Shown here piece after piece: positions 15,733 through 23,566 of a stretch of DNA of 34,956 bases. The first letter of the stretch is position 1. Every line of letters starts with the position of its first letter. Source of the DNA: a virus. Location of the stretch: IMG/VR virus record IMGVR_UViG_3300042453_000037, positions 1-34,956 of that record. The stretch is one strand, 5' to 3'. The notes under the pieces are model-generated. The model was not told the DNA's origin. It searched no databases and was given only the letters and a program-made list of their open reading frames with translations. A program made the position numbers and the translations under genes.

Positions 15733-15929
15733 AAAGGGATGGAATCCCACTCCCACACATTGCAGTCAACCATGCCTGTCAACCACTCTTTTGGTGGCTT
15801 GGCGGTAAATTCTTGGCATACCCCTGACTGTAATTTTGTACAGGTTTGGCAGTTGACCTGTATCTTGTCAATCTGCGTTAGCTGTTGCTTCAAGTGTGTC
15901 TTGATGGCGTTCAATTCGATCAAATTCAT
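15729..15929 (-). CDS. Small cysteine-containing protein, unknown
   Basis: 66 residues. The N-terminal helix (LIELNAIKTHLKQQLTQIDK) is followed by a Cys motif, C-x2-C near residue 27 (NCQTCTKLQSGVCQEF) with a third and fourth cysteine further on, which could bind zinc. The ATG has an AGAGGT site eight bases upstream. Its first 62 bases overlap the end of the helicase gene in another frame. Confidence 0.6.
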   Translation of the reverse strand: MNLIELNAIKTHLKQQLTQIDKIQVNCQTCTKLQSGVCQEFTAKPPKEWLTGMVDCNVWEWDSIPF

Positions 15930-17517
15930 ATTCTTTTACCTCTGTAAATTTTCCGTTTCGGCGTGTTGCAATGCGAGTGGGTTGGGCAATTGAGTTGTTG
16001 GACAACCACTTCAAAACTCCCTCAACACCCGATGGCAAATCATTCAATGTGCGTTTGCACCACCAGTTAATTGCCTTTTGCCGTGCGTAGCCTATATGAT
16101 CAAAGCACACCCACTCGCTGGCGCAGCGCAATAGGCCATCGTAGTAATCCACCCGCATACTGTCAGGCTTGCCTTCTTTGCGGTGCAGCTTGTAGTCAAC
16201 CCTGCTGACATCGTGCCAAATCAATTCGGCTGATTGGGCAGACAGCAGGGCGGCGTAGGACACCTTCACATCTTTGACTTCAGCCACTGGCTCTCTAATG
16301 ATTGCGCCACAGGCGGTGCAGACCAGTGCAGATGCAAGGTTGCGCTCTCCACAGTCAGGGCAAACGCAAAATGGGGCTTCTTGCGGCCCACCCGTGCGCT
16401 TGGCTCGCCCTTTGATCGTGTCTACTGGCCCCAAGCGTTCCACAGTGTCGGTAAAGTCAAGCACCAAACAGTCATCTTTGCCATCAGCAATGCGAGTGCC
16501 TCGACCCATGCCTTGGACATACAACACTGGCGACTTGGTTGGCCTACACCACAGGATGCAATCCACATCAGGCACATCAAAACCCACCGACAAGGCTAAG
16601 ACAGTTACCAAGCAGCGGATGTCGCCAGTCTTAAAATCTCGGATCAGGTCGGCGCGTTCTTTAGGCGGCGTTTCACCGCAGACAACCTCACTTAAAACAC
16701 CCAACGAATTAAGTCGATCTGAAAGGCTTTCGGCGTTTTTGACACTAGGTGTAAAGGCTATCCATTTGAGGCGGTCAGATGCCAGTTTGGTGGCTTCTAC
16801 GGCTACCTGTGACAAGTATTTTTCAACCACATCGGACAACTCACCAACCTTGTAGTCACCATTGGAGATGCCGACTGAACTGGCATCAATGCGGATGTGC
16901 ATCGGGGCGGCTGGCGGTACGAGGGGGGCGATAAATTTGGCATCAAGCAACTCACGCATTGACACTCGGCTGGCGATCCCAGTGAACAGCGGATCGTCAC
17001 CGTCAGTCAGCCAAACCTGATTACCCCTAAACGGCGTGGCTGTCATGCCCACGGTCCGAAAGTGGCAAATCTCACCTAGCTTGGACAGAAAGCTGCGGTA
17101 CATCCCCTGTGCCTTGGTGTCCACCAAGTGCGCCTCGTCAATGATGACGCACTTGATGTCACCCAATAGGTGGGCGCTTTTGTGTATGCTGCCAATGGTG
17201 GCAACAATCACATCGGCGTTGTGCTGCTTCTTGCCTAGGCTTGCGCTGACAAACCCCACATGGATGCGGTCAGGCAACAGGGCTTGCAACTTGGTAGCGT
17301 TTTGCTCTGCCAACTCCTTAGATGGCACAAGCACCACCGTGCGGGGGTGGTAGTCAGGCCACTGATCCCACATCTGGCGCACAATCTCGGCGCAGATCAC
17401 CGACTTACCTGCGGCGGTTGGAAGCACTAACAGCGGAATGTCAGCGCTGCTTTGGTGCTTTGTCCACCAGTCAAATAGGTCGGTGACTGCGCGGGACTGA
17501 TAGTCACGCAGGATCAC
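15868..17517 (-). CDS. SF2 DEAH-box helicase
   Basis: 549 residues. Motif I PTAAGKS (33-39), DEAH (127-130), TATPF (159-163) and motif VI QGMGRGTR (335-342) give a complete SF2 helicase core of the RecQ/UvrB-like phage type. A four-cysteine zinc ribbon (C386, C389, C400, C403) and an extra C-terminal domain follow. It probably unwinds DNA in replication or recombination alongside the nuclease and Sak4-like ATPase encoded just upstream. All motifs are intact. It overlaps the preceding small gene by 14 bases. Confidence 0.88.
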   Translation of the reverse strand: MILRDYQSRAVTDLFDWWTKHQSSADIPLLVLPTAAGKSVICAEIVRQMWDQWPDYHPRTVVLVPSKELAEQNATKLQALLPDRIHVGFVSASLGKKQHNADVIVATIGSIHKSAHLLGDIKCVIIDEAHLVDTKAQGMYRSFLSKLGEICHFRTVGMTATPFRGNQVWLTDGDDPLFTGIASRVSMRELLDAKFIAPLVPPAAPMHIRIDASSVGISNGDYKVGELSDVVEKYLSQVAVEATKLASDRLKWIAFTPSVKNAESLSDRLNSLGVLSEVVCGETPPKERADLIRDFKTGDIRCLVTVLALSVGFDVPDVDCILWCRPTKSPVLYVQGMGRGTRIADGKDDCLVLDFTDTVERLGPVDTIKGRAKRTGGPQEAPFCVCPDCGERNLASALVCTACGAIIREPVAEVKDVKVSYAALLSAQSAELIWHDVSRVDYKLHRKEGKPDSMRVDYYDGLLRCASEWVCFDHIGYARQKAINWWCKRTLNDLPSGVEGVLKWLSNNSIAQPTRIATRRNGKFTEVKEYEFDRIERHQDTLEATANAD

Positions 17518-17671
17518 GGCTGCGCTCCTCCAACATCAAGTCAGCATACTGATAGGCCGACCTTACGGCTGTCTTCTCATGGGTAGCGCCAGCAGCCAAC
17601 TTACCCTGCAAGGCGGCAGCGGCAAAGTAGTCGCGCAGCGTGATCTCTTGTATTGGTATTGGCGTGGTCAT
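17504..17671 (-). CDS. TLRDYFAA family small protein, copy 2
   Basis: 55 residues. The ATG at 17671 is chosen because it overlaps the preceding stop (ATGA) and has AAAGGGAAA upstream; the alternative ATG at 17689 would include that ribosome site in the coding sequence. QEITLRDYFAAAALQGKLAA and SAYQYADLMLEERS match copy 1 at 15267. Function unknown. Confidence 0.65.
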   Translation of the reverse strand: MTTPIPIQEITLRDYFAAAALQGKLAAGATHEKTAVRSAYQYADLMLEERSRDPA

Positions 17672-18750
17672 ACAAATTTCCCTTTCCATTCTTTGCGTAG
17701 GTCGGTCACAAACTCATTCACCAGCGCAGATTTCTCTTTACAGGCGTGTATCTCAGCGCTGGCAAGGTGTGCCACATCAACCGCAGGGTCACCGTTGACA
17801 AACTGCTTGTCGCCCATCTGGTACACCACCGCGTCACCAACCATGTCAACGGGGTGCGCTGTCTTGGCAAGCAAGATTGGGATGTATCGGTGGGAGTTAC
17901 ACCCAGTGCGCTGCTTCATTACTGGCAAGTCTTTCTGATGGGCTGCACAACTCCAACGGGCTTTGCCATCCATCTCAGGCGTGGCGTGGGCGCATGATCG
18001 GCAGGTTGGGGCTGGGACATCACTACCGTGGCAGATGCTGTGGTAGTCACAGAACTTGCACTCGTACCATGATGGGTCGGTGCTGATCCCCACAGGCGGC
18101 TCGGATGCCGTAATGATCGCCAATGCCTTGTTGACAATGTCTTTGGCCTCGGCTGCGTCATAGTCGATGCGCTCGGTGTAGATGTCATCGTTGTCCTTGT
18201 TGACCACAATGTAGATTGCTCGGCGGCATCCATCGTCACCAAACTCTGCAATCGACCAATGCATATATGATTGCATCTGCGCGTAGTGTTCGGGCTTGGA
18301 CTGCTTTACGCCGGATTTCTGCATTTCCTTGTAATACTTGTCAGACGATGTCTTGATCTCCAAGATGTGTGGCGACTTCGGTGCTTGGGGTAAGCCAGTC
18401 ACGATGCCATCACAGTTGCCTTGGAAGTGGTGTCCAGTCTCAGGCTCGGACCACCCAAACTGTTTGCCAGTGTTGGGGTTGATGTCAAACACCGTGCAAC
18501 CGATGGCACGCAGGTCGGCATAGACCCGTGGCTCTTGCAAGTGTCCAGTCTGAAAGACTCGGTACAAGCGGCCTGGGAACTCCGCAGGCTTAGACCAGCG
18601 GAATGAGTACCAGTGCTGGCGCAGACAAGGCTTGCCAATGGCAGATGCCCCAAGGTATGGACGCTGTGACTCAACACCGTACTTTGCCTTGTAATGAGCA
18701 AAGATGGCATCGGTCACAGGATCTACCACCGCAGCGGGTAGTGCTGCCAT
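17668..18750 (-). CDS. PD-(D/E)XK nuclease (RecB/Cas4-like exonuclease)
   Basis: 360 residues. The nuclease core is visible: D114 in NCDGIV, E131-x-K133 in LEIKTS, and a QxxxY motif at Q158-Y162 with YAQMQSYMHW. A glutamate in GHLQEPR (E73) is the usual first acidic residue. A cluster of cysteines follows in CKFCDYHSICHG and CRSCAH, which may bind metal. Such enzymes trim DNA ends for single-strand annealing recombination. It is encoded next to DUF669 and Sak4-like genes, a consistent recombination module. Confidence 0.8.
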   Translation of the reverse strand: MAALPAAVVDPVTDAIFAHYKAKYGVESQRPYLGASAIGKPCLRQHWYSFRWSKPAEFPGRLYRVFQTGHLQEPRVYADLRAIGCTVFDINPNTGKQFGWSEPETGHHFQGNCDGIVTGLPQAPKSPHILEIKTSSDKYYKEMQKSGVKQSKPEHYAQMQSYMHWSIAEFGDDGCRRAIYIVVNKDNDDIYTERIDYDAAEAKDIVNKALAIITASEPPVGISTDPSWYECKFCDYHSICHGSDVPAPTCRSCAHATPEMDGKARWSCAAHQKDLPVMKQRTGCNSHRYIPILLAKTAHPVDMVGDAVVYQMGDKQFVNGDPAVDVAHLASAEIHACKEKSALVNEFVTDLRKEWKGKFV

Positions 18751-18752
18751 AA

Positions 18753-19232
18753 TTACTTCTTAGCCCAAGCTGGTGCTTTAGACACGGGTGCAGCGGGAGC
18801 AGCATCAACCACAGGCGCTAAGAATGCAGGTACAGAACCACCAGCAGACTCGTAGCCCTTAATGTTGTTGCTGGCTTGGTACTCGCCTTTGGCCTCACGC
18901 ACCACCACCTTGATGGTGACTGGTTTGTGGTGCAAGGCGGCAGTGTCTTGCAACTTGATGACATTCACGGCATGGCACAGGGCAGAAAGCTGCGACTGGG
19001 CAATGCGTTGGGTGTCTTCGTTGCTGTGCTGGATGTTGAGGTTTTCCCAGATACGGCGACCCTTGTACTGACCGTCAATGATCTCAAAGGTCAGCTTGAG
19101 GCCAGTGCCATTGCCTGATTTCAAGGGCTGCACATCGGAGTCAACACACTGTGCGAGGTAAGTGCCAGCGGGAACTGGGCCAGATGATGCTTGGGGGGCA
19201 ACGGTAGATGCGTCAAAGTTAATAGAAGCCAT
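18753..19232 (-). CDS. DUF669-type protein, probable ssDNA-binding
   Basis: 159 residues. The region AGTYLAQCVDSDVQPLKSGN and the segment LKLTFEIIDGQYKGRRIWEN are typical of the DUF669 family, encoded beside Sak4-type recombinases in many phages and thought to bind single-stranded DNA. A low-complexity Ala/Pro/Lys tail (VSKAPAWAKK) follows, as in SSB-like proteins. It begins 35 bases after the ATPase gene and ends two bases before the nuclease gene. Confidence 0.78.
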   Translation of the reverse strand: MASINFDASTVAPQASSGPVPAGTYLAQCVDSDVQPLKSGNGTGLKLTFEIIDGQYKGRRIWENLNIQHSNEDTQRIAQSQLSALCHAVNVIKLQDTAALHHKPVTIKVVVREAKGEYQASNNIKGYESAGGSVPAFLAPVVDAAPAAPVSKAPAWAKK

Positions 19233-19267
19233 TTTGTTTTCCTAAAAGTTAAAGTTGGACTGAAAGA

Positions 19268-20014
19268 TCAAGATTGCGCTGCGGTCAGCGCGTCTTGGAA
19301 TGCCGCCCAGTCAAGCGGCATATTGGTGAGGCCAAAGCGGTTTCCACCGCAATGTGCTGGATGAGGTTCAACATGAAGGATGCGTTCTCCTGTCGTGGTT
19401 GCCTTGGTTTCCTTGTTGCCAAAGCCAGCATCTGTTTTGCTGGTGAAGATACGGTAGCCTGCGTAGCCAACCACATCAGCCCACTCAAGCACCAGTCCTG
19501 CGGCACGGTCGTGCAGCTTTAGAACATGGCTGTCATAGCCTTCGGTCAGCGGGTCTTCAATGCGCTTGATCTTGTCGTGGGCAATCAAGATGATGCCCAT
19601 GCCCTTCTGAGCGCGTAGGACTTCCAAGCCAGAAAGCAGGTTGCGCCATTCTTCGGCGGCTGCGACATAGCCCTTGCCAAAGCCTGGTGCTTCGATGTTC
19701 TTCCAGTTGTTGGCCTTGCACACATAGTCCTGCACCAACGGCTCAAGCCAGTCGAGCGAGTCCAAGAACAGGGTTTGAAACTCGTGGTCTTGGTTGATGA
19801 GCGTGTCGATGGCAGCGTAGACATCCTGCAAGCTGGATGCCAGCGGGAAGGCGTTGGCGTTAACAGCGTCAGCACCGTCTTCAGTCAGGATGCCGATGGC
19901 GTTGGGTGACATGGCGGCAAAGGTAGTCTTACCAATCTTGCCTTGGCCTACCAAGACAATCTTGGGGGCGCGTACTCGTTTGGTTTTGGATATTGATTTA
20001 AGGTCGAATGCCAT
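19268..20014 (-). CDS. Sak4-like recombination ATPase (RecA-fold, AAA_24)
   Basis: 248 residues. Walker A GQGKIGKTT (23-31) and Walker B TLFLDSLD (81-88), with a conserved IILIAHDKIKR strand and a C-terminal NMPLDWAAF. This is the pattern of the phage Sak4/AAA_24 group, RecA-related proteins that promote single-strand annealing with an SSB partner. The DUF669 gene immediately downstream is its usual companion. Confidence 0.82.
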   Translation of the reverse strand: MAFDLKSISKTKRVRAPKIVLVGQGKIGKTTFAAMSPNAIGILTEDGADAVNANAFPLASSLQDVYAAIDTLINQDHEFQTLFLDSLDWLEPLVQDYVCKANNWKNIEAPGFGKGYVAAAEEWRNLLSGLEVLRAQKGMGIILIAHDKIKRIEDPLTEGYDSHVLKLHDRAAGLVLEWADVVGYAGYRIFTSKTDAGFGNKETKATTTGERILHVEPHPAHCGGNRFGLTNMPLDWAAFQDALTAAQS

Positions 20015-20016
20015 GA

Positions 20017-20385
20017 TTAGTCTTTCAGTTCAATGGATGGTTTTGCGGGTTTGGTTGTGATGTAGTCGGCAGCTTCCGCATAGGCGGCTGCGTCAAGGTC
20101 TTGCAAGGCGCGGAGGTGGGCGAGGTCAACCTCTGCTTTCCAGCGGAATGCCTTTTGAGCGTTCTTGCTGATTGCATCCCATGCGGTCTGCACGGCTGCT
20201 GTGTCTACTGAGCGTGTCAGCTTCCAGCTAATCTTAAATTCCTCATCGTTGTGAGTGCCTTCGCCATTGGCTGGCTTGGCAAACTGGGCTTCGATCAGCC
20301 CTTCAATTTTGAGGCGGTCGGTCTTGGCTGCTGTTTCAGCGGCTTTGGCAGCGCGTAAGGCTGCAATGAGTTCAGCTATTGACAT
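20017..20385 (-). CDS. Recombination-module protein of unknown function
   Basis: 122 residues. The first 35 residues form a strong Ala/Lys coiled coil (IAELIAALRAAKAAETAAKT), and the second half is Ala-rich helical and ends ITTKPAKPSIELKD. It lies two bases before the Sak4-like gene, so it probably works with it. I recognise this as a phage protein type commonly placed beside Sak4, without a defined function. Confidence 0.6.
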   Translation of the reverse strand: MSIAELIAALRAAKAAETAAKTDRLKIEGLIEAQFAKPANGEGTHNDEEFKISWKLTRSVDTAAVQTAWDAISKNAQKAFRWKAEVDLAHLRALQDLDAAAYAEAADYITTKPAKPSIELKD

Positions 20386-20638
20386 GGTAGTTCTCCAGTT
20401 GGGTTAGTGCGGCTTCTTCGATTTCGTTGACAAGGTACTGCAACAAAATATGGGCAATGTCTTCGCCGTAATGGTAGGCAGAGACAAGGGTTAGGTTTCC
20501 TTGGAAGGTGGGGGAGTACAGCAAGCTGATTGATCCACCAGCCTCAGAGGGTGTGTGTTCCAAGTGGCAGGTCAGGGTCACACCTTCGCAGTCGGCGGTA
20601 AACTCAACCATGCCTGCGGGACAAGCGGGTGTTTTCAT
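20372..20638 (-). CDS. Hypothetical early protein
   Basis: 88 residues. The start is placed at 20638 because that ATG overlaps the preceding stop (ATGA); an in-frame ATG four codons earlier lies inside the previous gene. It contains three cysteines in the first third and a beta-rich pattern (LTCHLEHTPSEAGGSISLLY), then a helix (HILLQYLVNEIEEAALTQL). It overlaps the next gene by 14 bases. I do not recognise it. Confidence 0.55.
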   Translation of the reverse strand: MKTPACPAGMVEFTADCEGVTLTCHLEHTPSEAGGSISLLYSPTFQGNLTLVSAYHYGEDIAHILLQYLVNEIEEAALTQLENYHVNS

Positions 20639-20778
20639 GCTGCCCACCAAGCAACCAAGGCGGCTGCGAGAGCGATGCCGATGGCGGTAGCCAGGGCAAC
20701 ATCTTTGAAGGTGGTAGAGGTAGATGCGTCCAACGAGCGTGGGCGCATATCAATGTAGTGGAGGCGGTGCTTGTTCAT
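20635..20778 (-). CDS. Short single-pass membrane protein
   Basis: 47 residues. A basic N-terminal part (MNKHRLHYIDMRPRSLDA) is followed by one hydrophobic segment (about 27-46, ALATAIGIALAAALVAWWAA) ending at the C-terminus. It is coupled to the next gene by ATGA. A hairpin (20796-20809) lies between it and the gene upstream. Function unknown. Confidence 0.55.
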   Translation of the reverse strand: MNKHRLHYIDMRPRSLDASTSTTFKDVALATAIGIALAAALVAWWAA

Positions 20779-20795
20779 GGTTTGCTTTCGTTGTG

Positions 20796-20809
20796 GGGGC
20801 CGTAGCCCC
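20796..20809 (-). terminator. Intercistronic GC hairpin in leftward operon
   Basis: On the minus strand GGGGC, TACG loop, GCCCC. No T run follows, so it is not a classical terminator. It lies between the first gene of the leftward operon and the rest, and could attenuate transcription or protect mRNA ends. Confidence 0.45.
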
Positions 20810-20820
20810 TATGGGTTTGA

Positions 20821-21066
20821 TTAAAGAGCGACTACTTGTGACCAAGAAGCAAGTAAAGCAACTGGAACATCTTTTTTAGCGACTTGAGGAGTTGCAACGC
20901 CGTTAAGAAAATATGCAACGACTTCGGTTGCCAAATCAAAACGCTCACGAGAAGTGCGACCCAATGAACAAACTTCGTCAACTGACTTATCAAACACACG
21001 AACACAATTTGTTGCGCCCATGAATCCAACTACTGGATAAATTACTGCTGTTGTTGCTTTTACCAT
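20821..21066 (-). CDS. First gene of the leftward early operon, unknown function
   Basis: 81 residues. The ATG at 21066 has GGAAAC six bases upstream, whereas a longer frame from 21156 would run through the promoter and has no ribosome site. The protein opens MVKATTAVIYPVVGFMGATN and has a helical middle (SLGRTSRERFDLATEVVAYF). It is the promoter-proximal gene of the operon, a place often used by phages for host-takeover or regulatory proteins. I do not recognise it. Confidence 0.6.
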   Translation of the reverse strand: MVKATTAVIYPVVGFMGATNCVRVFDKSVDEVCSLGRTSRERFDLATEVVAYFLNGVATPQVAKKDVPVALLASWSQVVAL

Positions 21067-21123
21067 TTTGTTTCCTTTGGCCTTTCGGCGTGATACCAAG
21101 AACAATTTCGTTGGCATAAAAGA

Positions 21124-21153
21124 ATTATCTAGCAGATTGCTAGTCTGCGTCAA
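21124..21153 (-). promoter_or_regulatory. Leftward early promoter (PL-like)
   Basis: On the minus strand, -35 TTGACG (21148-21153), an 18-base spacer and -10 GATAAT (21124-21129); each hexamer matches the sigma-70 consensus in five of six positions. Operator O1 fills the spacer. The transcript would begin near 21117 and read the whole recombination operon. Confidence 0.75.
21129..21143. promoter_or_regulatory. Operator O1
   Basis: CTAGCAGATTGCTAG: perfect six-base arms CTAGCA and TGCTAG around a three-base spacer. It lies between the -35 and -10 of the leftward promoter, where a bound repressor would block RNA polymerase. The likely ligand is the Cro/YdaS-like protein encoded at 21252. Confidence 0.8.
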
Positions 21154-21180
21154 CAACTATTTGCAAAAAAACCAAACTAA

Positions 21181-21196
21181 AAACCCTTAAGGGTTT
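21181..21196. promoter_or_regulatory. 16-bp perfect palindrome in control region
   Basis: AAACCCTTAAGGGTTT is a perfect inverted repeat with no spacer. It lies midway between operator O1 and the O2/O3 pair and does not share their sequence, so it may bind a second regulator, possibly of the host. Confidence 0.5.
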
Positions 21197-21213
21197 GTAC
21201 TAAGCATTTATTT

Positions 21214-21239
21214 CTAGCAGCACCCTAGCGTCATGCTAG
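21214..21239. promoter_or_regulatory. Overlapping operators O2 and O3
   Basis: O2 is CTAGCAGCACCCTAG (21214-21228; two mismatches in the right arm) and O3 is CTAGCGTCATGCTAG (21225-21239; one mismatch). They share four bases, and their centres are 11 bp apart, one helical turn, so dimers would sit side by side on the same DNA face. O3 ends 12 bases before the start codon of the regulator gene, so autorepression is likely. Confidence 0.7.
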
Positions 21240-21251
21240 ACTTCGCGTCCT

Positions 21252-21476
21252 ATGACCACACAAATCACCCCATTTGAGCGCCAACGGCTCGCTAAAAAAG
21301 TTGGTATCAGCGAGCAGTATCTTTACCAGTGCCTCACAGGGCGCAGGGAGATGTCTGCTTATGAGGCTGTCAGGGTAGAGCAGGCTAGCGAGGGCGTGCT
21401 GTCTCGCAAGATGCTGTGCCAAGAGAGTTGGAAAGACATTTGGCCTGAATTAAGCATGGCCCACACCAAAGCATAA
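21252..21476 (+). CDS. Cro/YdaS-like helix-turn-helix regulator
   Basis: 74 residues. RLAKKVGISEQYLYQCLTGR is a helix-turn-helix, and the ending QESWKDIWPEL is the signature tail of Cro/YdaS-type proteins. It is the only recognisable DNA-binding regulator of the genome, is divergent from the recombination operon, and is bordered by the CTAGCA operators. There is no ribosome site before the ATG, and a TAGACT sequence (21237-21242) stands about ten bases upstream, so it may be translated from a leaderless mRNA. Confidence 0.8.
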   Translation: MTTQITPFERQRLAKKVGISEQYLYQCLTGRREMSAYEAVRVEQASEGVLSRKMLCQESWKDIWPELSMAHTKA

Positions 21477-21508
21477 ACATTCACATCCAACCAGGACAAA
21501 GAACAACA

Positions 21509-23566
21509 ATGACATCCCTAACAACAATATTCCCAAATGGTTTTGCGGCTGCTACTGAAAGCCAAGACTTGATCAACCCAGAGGAGGGGTTTCGGCAGCA
21601 CTGTGAGGCATCGGGCTTGCTGGTCAAGGAGATCATCCCTGACGGTGAGATTCACCGTGTGGCGCATATATCAAGCAAAAAGGGTGCATTGGATGGTTGG
21701 TACATCCTGCACACCAGCGGGAAAATACCTGTGGGGATCGCTGGCTGCTGGAAAGAGCCAACCTTTGAGGCTAAGTGGGTGGCTGACATTGGGCGGTCTA
21801 TGTCGTTCACTGAGCGCTTTGAACATGACAAGTGGGTTTCGGAGATCAAGGCCAAGAAGGAAGCTGATCGGTTGGTGTCGCAGGCGGTAGCTGCTGAGAA
21901 GGCAGAGGATGAGGTGGGGACATATGCTGATGCGTCTGCTGACCATCCTTACTTGGTGCGAAAGCACATAGAACCACACGGGATCAAGATTGATCGCGCT
22001 GGTCGGTTGGTTGTGCCAGTCATTGACCAGCACGGTGAGATTCTGTCGTACCAAACCATTGATGCGGAGGGGAACAAGCGGTTTCTAAAGGGTGGCAAGA
22101 TCGAGGGTGGGTTTTATGAACTGCGCGGTAATAGGAAGATTGTGTTTGTGGGTGAGGGGTTTGCTACCTGTGCATCAATCCATGAGGCAACGGGCTACAC
22201 GGTGATGGTGGCGTTTGACTGTGGGAATCTTGCCAAGGTAGCCAAGAGCGCCAAGGAGATGTTCCCTAGTGCCAAGATCGTGATCGGCGCTGACAATGAC
22301 CAGTGGACAGAGGGCAATCCTGGCGTGACAAAGGGTCGTGCGGCTGCGGGGCTGGTGTTTGGTGAGATTGTCTACCCAACCTTTAGTGAGTCTGACATGA
22401 CGGACAACAAGCCCACAGACTTCAATGACCTGCACTGCTTGCAGGGGCTGGATGCCGTAAAAGACCAAATTGAGCGCGTGGCTGGGCCAGTCAAAGACAA
22501 GCTGGCGTTTGAGTTCAGCAGGGTGGACAGCCTGCAACTGACAGAGATCAAGTGGATCGTGGATGATTACATTGAATCTGACTCCCTAGCGCAGGTGTTC
22601 GGTGACCCAGGCGGCGGTAAGTCGTTTGTAGCCATCGACATTGCTTGTTGCGTGGCAACGGGGTCGGCGTGGCACGGTCACCAAGTCAAGCAAGGGGCTG
22701 TGTTTTATATCGCAGGTGAAGGGCATAACGGTCTTGCACGGCGGTTTAAGGCATGGGAACTGGGCAACGGTATCTCCTTATCAGGCGCACCAATCTTTAA
22801 AAGCCACAGGGCAGCGCAACTGTATGACGCAACAGAGGCTGCGCTGGTGGCTGTGTCGATTAAGCAACTCAGCGAGGAGGCTGGCTGCATCCCATCCATG
22901 ATCGTGATCGACACATTAGCGAGAAATATGGGCGGTGACGAGAACAGCACTCAGGACATGAATGCCTTTATCCAGCACATTGATAACTACCTACGCCAAG
23001 TGTGGAATTGCTCGGTGATCATTGTCCACCACAGCGGGACAATGGACAAGGACAGGGGGCGGGGGTCTAGCGCCTTAAAGGGTGCGCTGGATGCTGAGTA
23101 CCGTGTGGCGCTGGACTCAGGCACTAAAACCATCCAGTTTGAGAACAAGAAGATGAAGGATGCGGAAATGCCCATTCCTAAGAACTTTCAGATAACTCAG
23201 GTCGATTTACCGATCCTTGATAAGCACAACCTGCCAGTCAAGGGGGCGTACCTGACCACTGTGGACATCAGCGGGTTGGTGAGCCAAGTACAGAAAAAGA
23301 CCTACCTTTCGCCAAACCAGATACAGGTGATGAAGTGCTTGGTGATGTTAGAAACCAAGCGATTCCAAGACCAACAAGCTCACCCAGTGAGCTATGACGA
23401 GTGGCGTGAAAGTGCCAAAGAACACAATGTAAAGAACAATAGGTTCTGGGAAGTGGTCAAGAATTTGGTGTCCAAGGCGATGGTTGTGGAGGTCAATGGT
23501 GGGTACAAGAGCCATCCGAAAGCATCCGAAAGTGAGCCAAATAGTATAGTTTCGGATGACAAATAA
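21509..23566 (+). CDS. Toprim primase-helicase (RepA/AAA_25-like), replication initiator
   Basis: 685 residues. Domain order: an N-terminal region (1-140); a Toprim domain with E216 in VGEGFAT and acidic residues in GADND (260-264); a RecA-like hexameric helicase domain with Walker A GDPGGGKS (365-372), Walker B MIVIDT (464-469) and HHSG (507-510); and a C-terminal winged-helix-like segment (about 600-667). It synthesises primers and unwinds DNA for replication by the host polymerase, since the phage encodes none. Two CATCCGAA repeats and one reversed copy of the iteron cluster lie within its last 54 coding bases. Confidence 0.85.
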   Translation: MTSLTTIFPNGFAAATESQDLINPEEGFRQHCEASGLLVKEIIPDGEIHRVAHISSKKGALDGWYILHTSGKIPVGIAGCWKEPTFEAKWVADIGRSMSFTERFEHDKWVSEIKAKKEADRLVSQAVAAEKAEDEVGTYADASADHPYLVRKHIEPHGIKIDRAGRLVVPVIDQHGEILSYQTIDAEGNKRFLKGGKIEGGFYELRGNRKIVFVGEGFATCASIHEATGYTVMVAFDCGNLAKVAKSAKEMFPSAKIVIGADNDQWTEGNPGVTKGRAAAGLVFGEIVYPTFSESDMTDNKPTDFNDLHCLQGLDAVKDQIERVAGPVKDKLAFEFSRVDSLQLTEIKWIVDDYIESDSLAQVFGDPGGGKSFVAIDIACCVATGSAWHGHQVKQGAVFYIAGEGHNGLARRFKAWELGNGISLSGAPIFKSHRAAQLYDATEAALVAVSIKQLSEEAGCIPSMIVIDTLARNMGGDENSTQDMNAFIQHIDNYLRQVWNCSVIIVHHSGTMDKDRGRGSSALKGALDAEYRVALDSGTKTIQFENKKMKDAEMPIPKNFQITQVDLPILDKHNLPVKGAYLTTVDISGLVSQVQKKTYLSPNQIQVMKCLVMLETKRFQDQQAHPVSYDEWRESAKEHNVKNNRFWEVVKNLVSKAMVVEVNGGYKSHPKASESEPNSIVSDDK

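Noticed and set aside
16234-16855. Two long plus-strand frames opposite the helicase
   Set aside because: They lie fully within the SF2 helicase, whose motifs are all intact; composition is shadow-like.
20651-20758. Plus-strand frames over the leftward early genes
   Set aside because: They overlap a coupled chain of minus-strand genes and have no ribosome sites.
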